A stretch of DNA of 43,969 nucleotides from a virus: positions 1-43,969 of IMG/VR virus record IMGVR_UViG_3300046458_000019, one strand, 5' to 3'. Below, piece after piece: positions 40,078 to 43,969 of this stretch. Each line of letters begins with the position of its first letter. Positions within the stretch are counted from its first letter, which is position 1. The notes under the pieces were generated by a model. The model was given only the letters and a program-made list of their open reading frames with translations. It was not told the DNA's origin and ran no database searches. Both the position numbers and the translations under genes were made by a program.

Positions 40078-41704
40078 TGCCGCCCTCCTGCTGGGTGGCG
40101 CGCATGGCTGCGTCGATGGCTGCGTCCAGCGCCTTGCCCTCGATGATGTTGTGGTCATCATCAAGCACGTCGAGGCCACGATGCGGTTGCGGGTCTGGAT
40201 TTCGCAGCCAACGATACCGGGCCGCATCCTGTCGCGTCGAGTAGAGCGGCGCATCCTCGCTGGTCGTCGCTGTCAGGCCTCGGGCGGCCTCCATCCCGGC
40301 GATCATGGCCTTGTAGTGCATCACCTCGTCGGCGGTCAGCGCGCGCCGCGCGCCGATGTCCACCAGCTTGCGCAACACCGTACGGGTGGATGGCTGCGGC
40401 TGTACCGTCGTCGCTGCGCCAGCAGTAGGAGCGGCGGCGACAGCACGGCGCCAGGCGTAGCCCGGTAACTCGCTCCAGCAGGCGTCCAGATCCTCTTTGG
40501 TGAGGGGGCCGCCATGCTTGGCCTGCATGGCTTCATCAAATCGTTCGCGCTCTCCCGCTGCTGGTTGCTGTGCATGCGCCGCCTCGATCTGCGCCACTGC
40601 GTGCTTGAGCAGTTCGGCAGTTTTGGGCCAGTCGTGCGACAACATCGGGACCACATCAGCAACAACGTTTTTCAGGAATTGGATTGCATCTACAGCCTGC
40701 GCTGCCGGTGCATCAGAATCGATCAGTTCAAAGAGGCCGCAATGCCTGTAGCCAGGAAAGTCTGAAAGATCATCCTGCGCTGCCGGTGCTTTGGCTGCGC
40801 GCCGCCATTCGAAGCCCTTGGCCTCGCAGTAGTCGCGTGCCTCGTCGTCGGTTTCAGCGTGCGGGATCGGCGTCCAGTCCAGCAGCATGCCGTTTTCGTG
40901 GCGCGGCTGGTATTCGTACACGGCTGCGCCCTGCTGGGCGGCTATCCTGGCTTCCAGGCGCTCGATGCGTGCGCAGTATTCCGCGACGGCTCCGCGCGCC
41001 GCATTGCGCTCAATCTCAAGTTCCCGGATCTTGCCCTGCTGGGCGGATACCGGGGCAGCAGCCACCATTGCGCGATATCCGTCAGCATGGGTGAAGCCCT
41101 GCATGCCGGCGGAGTTGTAACGGAATTCCGCTGCCGCCTTGATCGCTGCCTTAACCATTTCCGGCGTCGGCTCCAGCGGCACCAGCTTATAGCCAGTCGG
41201 GGCGGATACCGGGGCAAGACTGGCGCGGTCATACACTGCGCTGAAGATTTCGGAGCGAGCACGGCTGCGCCAATCGGCGTTGTCATCCTTGACGGCCATG
41301 CCGTACTCATCCAGCTTGTCCATGATTCGCGCCGTGAACTGGTCCGGAGCCTCTATCGCTTCTCCAGCCGGTACCGGCTGGGCGGCGCGGCCCCTCAGTG
41401 CCTGCTTGTTCCAGTGAACTTGCGTCGATTCCGACAGATCGGCCCAGCGCTTCGGCGTGATGGTGTGCCCGGCGCTGGCAATCCATGTCTCGTAGAGAGT
41501 CTGTCCGCTCGCGCTTACCTTGGTAGCCGGTGCAGCTCGGCGAGCGAGAGCGCAGACCTTGCAAGTCAAGCGGCCCTTGTGCCCAACGAACTTGTTCCCG
41601 CATTCGTAGCAGATATTCTGATAGTTCCCGTTCTCATGCGCGGCATCTTCGGGCCAGTCGCCTGCTTCAGTGCCGGTAGGGTTGGTGGCGATGCTCATGA
41701 TCAC
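40070..41704 (-). CDS. Large mosaic early protein (544 residues)
   Basis: The protein has several short modules joined by Ala/Pro-rich linkers. It has an N-terminal zinc ribbon (NICYECGNKFVGHKGRLTCK, then VCAL), a WADLSESTQVHWNKQAL segment, YKLVPLEPTPEMVKAAIKAA, a coiled coil with an aromatic segment, and a C-terminal DAARYRWLRNPDPQPHRGL module. These modules also occur separately in phage early genes. Short DNA repeats (GGGCGGATACCGGGGCA near 41040 and 41200) mark linker boundaries. The start is GTG with GGAGG. The function is unknown. Confidence 0.6.
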   Translation of the reverse strand: MIMSIATNPTGTEAGDWPEDAAHENGNYQNICYECGNKFVGHKGRLTCKVCALARRAAPATKVSASGQTLYETWIASAGHTITPKRWADLSESTQVHWNKQALRGRAAQPVPAGEAIEAPDQFTARIMDKLDEYGMAVKDDNADWRSRARSEIFSAVYDRASLAPVSAPTGYKLVPLEPTPEMVKAAIKAAAEFRYNSAGMQGFTHADGYRAMVAAAPVSAQQGKIRELEIERNAARGAVAEYCARIERLEARIAAQQGAAVYEYQPRHENGMLLDWTPIPHAETDDEARDYCEAKGFEWRRAAKAPAAQDDLSDFPGYRHCGLFELIDSDAPAAQAVDAIQFLKNVVADVVPMLSHDWPKTAELLKHAVAQIEAAHAQQPAAGERERFDEAMQAKHGGPLTKEDLDACWSELPGYAWRRAVAAAPTAGAATTVQPQPSTRTVLRKLVDIGARRALTADEVMHYKAMIAGMEAARGLTATTSEDAPLYSTRQDAARYRWLRNPDPQPHRGLDVLDDDHNIIEGKALDAAIDAAMRATQQEGGNA

Positions 41705-42033
41705 GCGGGCCTCCGGCTGAACCAGATCGTCTCAGCAGGCGTTTCGATGCTGAAGGAATGCTGAAACATCCCCTCCATCAGCCTCCTACCCAGGTTTTCA
41801 GCGTCGGCGACAATTTGCTCGGACGCTTTCGGAAAGCGCGCGTAGTTAATGAAGCCGACTACTACGCCTGCCTCCTGGCCTCCCGTGTAGACGTACAGCG
41901 CGTCCTGTACCGTCACGCACTGGCCCACTTCGAAGCAAAATTGTCGGCAGATCCGCTCAGCGTCCTGCTTAGCCCCGGCGATAAAGATTCGCGCCCAGAA
42001 GGTGGGAGCGCGCTGAATGGTCATGGTAGTCAT
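41701..42033 (-). CDS. Conserved early hypothetical protein
   Basis: The 110-residue protein begins MTTMTIQRAPTFWARIFIAG and contains CFEVGQCVTVQDALYVYTGG and VVGFINYARFP, a family I know only as a conserved phage protein. The ATG at 42033 has an ideal AAGGAG site. An ATG at 42084 with a more distant AGGAGG is an alternative. Confidence 0.6.
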   Translation of the reverse strand: MTTMTIQRAPTFWARIFIAGAKQDAERICRQFCFEVGQCVTVQDALYVYTGGQEAGVVVGFINYARFPKASEQIVADAENLGRRLMEGMFQHSFSIETPAETIWFSRRPA

Positions 42034-42076
42034 AGATGCTCCTTTTGATATTTCGGCACGGGTGAGGTTGCTCATG

Positions 42077-42244
42077 TCAGTCAATCCTCCTGGTCCCTTT
42101 GCAGGTGCGGCACTTAATCACTGGCGGCTCCCAATCGGTCGGCCCACCCATCGTTGTTACTTCGCCTTGACCCTCGCAGTCGGGGCAGATGTCGTCATCG
42201 GCCTCGTCTAGCTCTAGGTCGTCGATATCGTCGGGTTCTCTCAT
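42077..42244 (-). CDS. Small DnaJ-type zinc-finger protein
   Basis: The 55-residue protein has an acidic N-terminus (REPDDIDDLELDEADDD) and two CxxC pairs (CPDCEGQGEV and KCRTCKGTRR), the CxxCxGxG type of zinc element. Its start overlaps the stop of the PP-loop gene. It could assist a partner protein; nothing else is known. Confidence 0.6.
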   Translation of the reverse strand: MREPDDIDDLELDEADDDICPDCEGQGEVTTMGGPTDWEPPVIKCRTCKGTRRID

Positions 42245-43077
42245 GTCGAGCACTCGCAAGGTAAAAGTGATTGCTGTTGTGTTGAGATCTTCACTATCTT
42301 GTTCGCCTTCGCCCAGAAGAGTTGATGCGGGATGTGTTCTGTTTGCGGCACGCCAGCGCAGCGCATCGCGGCGAACTTCTCCTCCATGTCTTCCAGGTAC
42401 ACAGGGCCGTTTTCGTCGTGGTGGATCGCATAGCCGATTTCTTCCTCCGCCCACTTGCCGAGCGCCCAGATGTCAGGCCTGGTGCAGTAGACGATGTACC
42501 AGTGCTGCCAGCCCGCCTTCAGGCAGCCAATGCAGTTTGCGTGCTTGAACTGGCTGTAGCCCAGCGGCTTCGCAATACCGACCTCGACGGAGTTGTAGAT
42601 GGTCCGCTGATCTGATCCCCACAGGGCAAGTGGGTAATCTGTCTGGTAGCCAAGCGCACCTAAGATGCCGATCCTGCGCTGGACGCGGTGCATCTCGTTC
42701 GCGTCATAGCCGTAGTAGATGACGCAATCTTTCTGCGGAAATGCAGCCTCCAGCCAGCGCATAAATGGGCCGGTCTTCAGTCTAGCGGTGCACAGTTCGG
42801 GCCCGCTGTCGACCTTGAAAGCCTTCGCATCTACACAGACCGAGAATTGATTCGCTTCTGGGTCTGGGTGGTTCGCGTAGACGATTGGCATGTCCAGGTA
42901 TTCGGCCACCTCGCGCTTGAACCGCTTGACGTCCTCGGCTTCCACCAGCGCCGGCAGATCGTGGTTCAGCAGGATCACGTTCTCCTTGCCGAACCGCCGC
43001 ACTGCCTCGATGGCGACCAGCCCCGACGAGTGTCCGCCTGACAGCAGGGCAATATGTTTCACGTCACTCACGCGCAT
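42241..43077 (-). CDS. PP-loop ATP pyrophosphatase (PAPS-reductase-like)
   Basis: The 278-residue protein has the PP-loop SGGHSSG (13-19), and then a domain with ELCTARLKTGPFMRWL and HANCIGCLKAGWQHWYI. Its Cys residues could bind an iron-sulfur cluster. This is the CysH/DndC-like superfamily, whose members adenylate substrates in sulfate reduction or nucleic-acid sulfur chemistry. No other sulfur genes lie here, so the substrate is unknown. The ATG at 43077 is close to GGGAG; a GTG at 43071 has better spacing. It overlaps the join-crossing gene. Confidence 0.75.
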   Translation of the reverse strand: MRVSDVKHIALLSGGHSSGLVAIEAVRRFGKENVILLNHDLPALVEAEDVKRFKREVAEYLDMPIVYANHPDPEANQFSVCVDAKAFKVDSGPELCTARLKTGPFMRWLEAAFPQKDCVIYYGYDANEMHRVQRRIGILGALGYQTDYPLALWGSDQRTIYNSVEVGIAKPLGYSQFKHANCIGCLKAGWQHWYIVYCTRPDIWALGKWAEEEIGYAIHHDENGPVYLEDMEEKFAAMRCAGVPQTEHIPHQLFWAKANKIVKISTQQQSLLPCECST

Positions 43078-43969
43078 CGCTCCCGCTAGCGGCGTTATCG
43101 CCATCCTTGCTGGCTTCACCGGTGCTCGGGGCGACAGGAAGAGGCATCCAATGCGTGATGGCTTTCGCCAGTCCGTTGTCGAAGTCGATCACCCAGCCGC
43201 TGTGGTTTTCGGGGTCGTTCTTGTCATCGCTCCGATAGCCGCAAATCCGATAGCCGCACCAGATCAGCACTTCTTCGCCGACTCCCGGCAGCCGATCATC
43301 GACGCTGATCCACTGCGCCTGCTCCGTTACTGCTTGTACCGGAGCGGCCACTTCGGCTTCCTGCAACAGGTGCAGCAGGCCCCATTCCTGTTTTTCAGAC
43401 AGGTAGTCGAGCAAGGGCTTGAAGTGCGGTGCGCGTTCCACCATGCGCTTCATGCGCTCGGCTTCTTCCTTGTGACCCAGCGATTCCCAATACGCAGCCT
43501 CTGCACGGTCGTAAGCGTCGTGCTCGCGGTCGCCAATGCTCAGCAGTTCTCGCAGCGCCGGTTCATACCACTCGGTTCCGTAGTCGCCTGTGTCTGCGAT
43601 CGGATAACTGTGCGTGTAATCCGAAAACGGTTCTTCAGGGCTTTCCGCCAGGATGATCGCCAGCGCTTCCTCGCGCCCTTGAGCACGATAGTCCAGCGGC
43701 GTCAGCACGGTGGTCTGCGCCGGGGCGGCTGGCGCAGCCTTGGTTGAGGTCAACGCTTCGATCTTGCTGGCCGCGATCAGCGCAGCCATGTAAGTGTCTG
43801 CACCGGTATTGGCGTCTTCGATTGCGGCCTTCACCTCTGCGGCGATTGCGTCGAGCAATTCGTGGGGCATCTCGCTCTGCTGCGGTGCTGGTGCAGCCGA
43901 TTTACGCTCTGCGCGCATCAGGCGCACGACTGCATCCAGCGTGGTCGATACCGCTACCGGCGAGAAACA
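43064..43969 (-). CDS. C-terminal part of the join-crossing mosaic early protein (DUF551)
   Basis: This is the in-phase continuation of the gene that starts at 473. Bases 43848-43969 repeat 1-122. The part ends with a DUF551-type module (PF04448), residues about 336-398 of the joined protein: QWISVDDRLPGVGEEVLIWC, then AITHWMPLP. The middle contains helical segments (LAAIIL-type and EEAERMKRMVE). A GTG at 43927 only looks like a start because the contig was cut here. The stop overlaps the PP-loop gene start. Confidence 0.8.
   Translation of the reverse strand, partial: CFSPVAVSTTLDAVVRLMRAERKSAAPAPQQSEMPHELLDAIAAEVKAAIEDANTGADTYMAALIAASKIEALTSTKAAPAAPAQTTVLTPLDYRAQGREEALAIILAESPEEPFSDYTHSYPIADTGDYGTEWYEPALRELLSIGDREHDAYDRAEAAYWESLGHKEEAERMKRMVERAPHFKPLLDYLSEKQEWGLLHLLQEAEVAAPVQAVTEQAQWISVDDRLPGVGEEVLIWCGYRICGYRSDDKNDPENHSGWVIDFDNGLAKAITHWMPLPVAPSTGEASKDGDNAASGSDARE
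43848..43969. repeat. Terminal direct repeat, right copy
   Basis: The 122 bases equal 1-122 and close the circle. Confidence 0.95.

Noticed and set aside
43064-43927. A 287-residue protein starting at GTG 43927
   Set aside because: The frame is open upstream across the circular join to an ATG at 473 with a proper ribosome binding site.
1-43969. CRISPR arrays, insertion sequences or rRNA genes
   Set aside because: No regularly spaced repeats, transposase frames or rRNA-like stretches were seen.

Overview
The window is a complete, circularly closed genome of a temperate, siphovirus-like bacteriophage. The first 122 bases recur exactly as the last 122 (1-122 = 43848-43969), leaving 43,847 unique bases. 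An open reading frame runs through the join, so this is one circle cut at an arbitrary point. The host is probably a GC-rich betaproteobacterium of the Burkholderiales, possibly Oxalobacteraceae such as Massilia. That is inferred from base composition, the phage gene families, a tRNA-Ser(UGA) attachment site and an ImuA-type gene; no sequence here proves it.

On the circle the order is lambda-like. A leftward early operon starts at a candidate PL promoter (about 3460-3501, minus strand). It runs through small genes, a single-strand-annealing-type protein, a PD-(D/E)XK exonuclease and NinB, crosses the contig join, and continues through a PP-loop (PAPS-reductase-like) gene and mosaic accessory genes. 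It ends with an Ea22-like gene, an excisionase-like DUF4224 gene and the tyrosine integrase next to attP (36.0-36.3 kb). The immunity region (3.5-6.4 kb) holds a lipoprotein, a catalytically dead S24 (LexA/CI-type) domain protein, an Arc-like protein, a small LexA-box gene, a repressor without a self-cleavage domain and a Cro-like gene. Five copies of one 16-bp operator sit at PL and at PRM/PR.

The rightward genes begin at 6.1 kb: Cro, a CII-family regulator, a replication initiator, a helicase loader, NinG and a candidate late regulator. A tRNA-like structure and terminators follow. The late genes are HNH, terminase, HK97-type portal, protease and capsid, then a capsid-region cassette of adhesin-like and repeat proteins, connectors, tail tube, a frameshifted tail chaperone pair, a 1676-residue tape measure, a short tail-tip/fibre module and a lysis cassette (papain-like hydrolase, holin, GH24 endolysin, Rz/Rz1).

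The most interesting part is SOS wiring. Two perfect LexA boxes (CTGT-N8-ACAG) precede a 68-codon gene that overlaps the 3' end of the repressor in antisense, and an orphan imuA (translesion mutagenesis) gene at the prophage end beside attP. The apparent repressor lacks an S24 domain, and the only S24 domain protein has lost both catalytic residues. A LexA-controlled antirepressor is therefore a coherent but untested model for induction, with phage-borne ImuA as a second SOS output.
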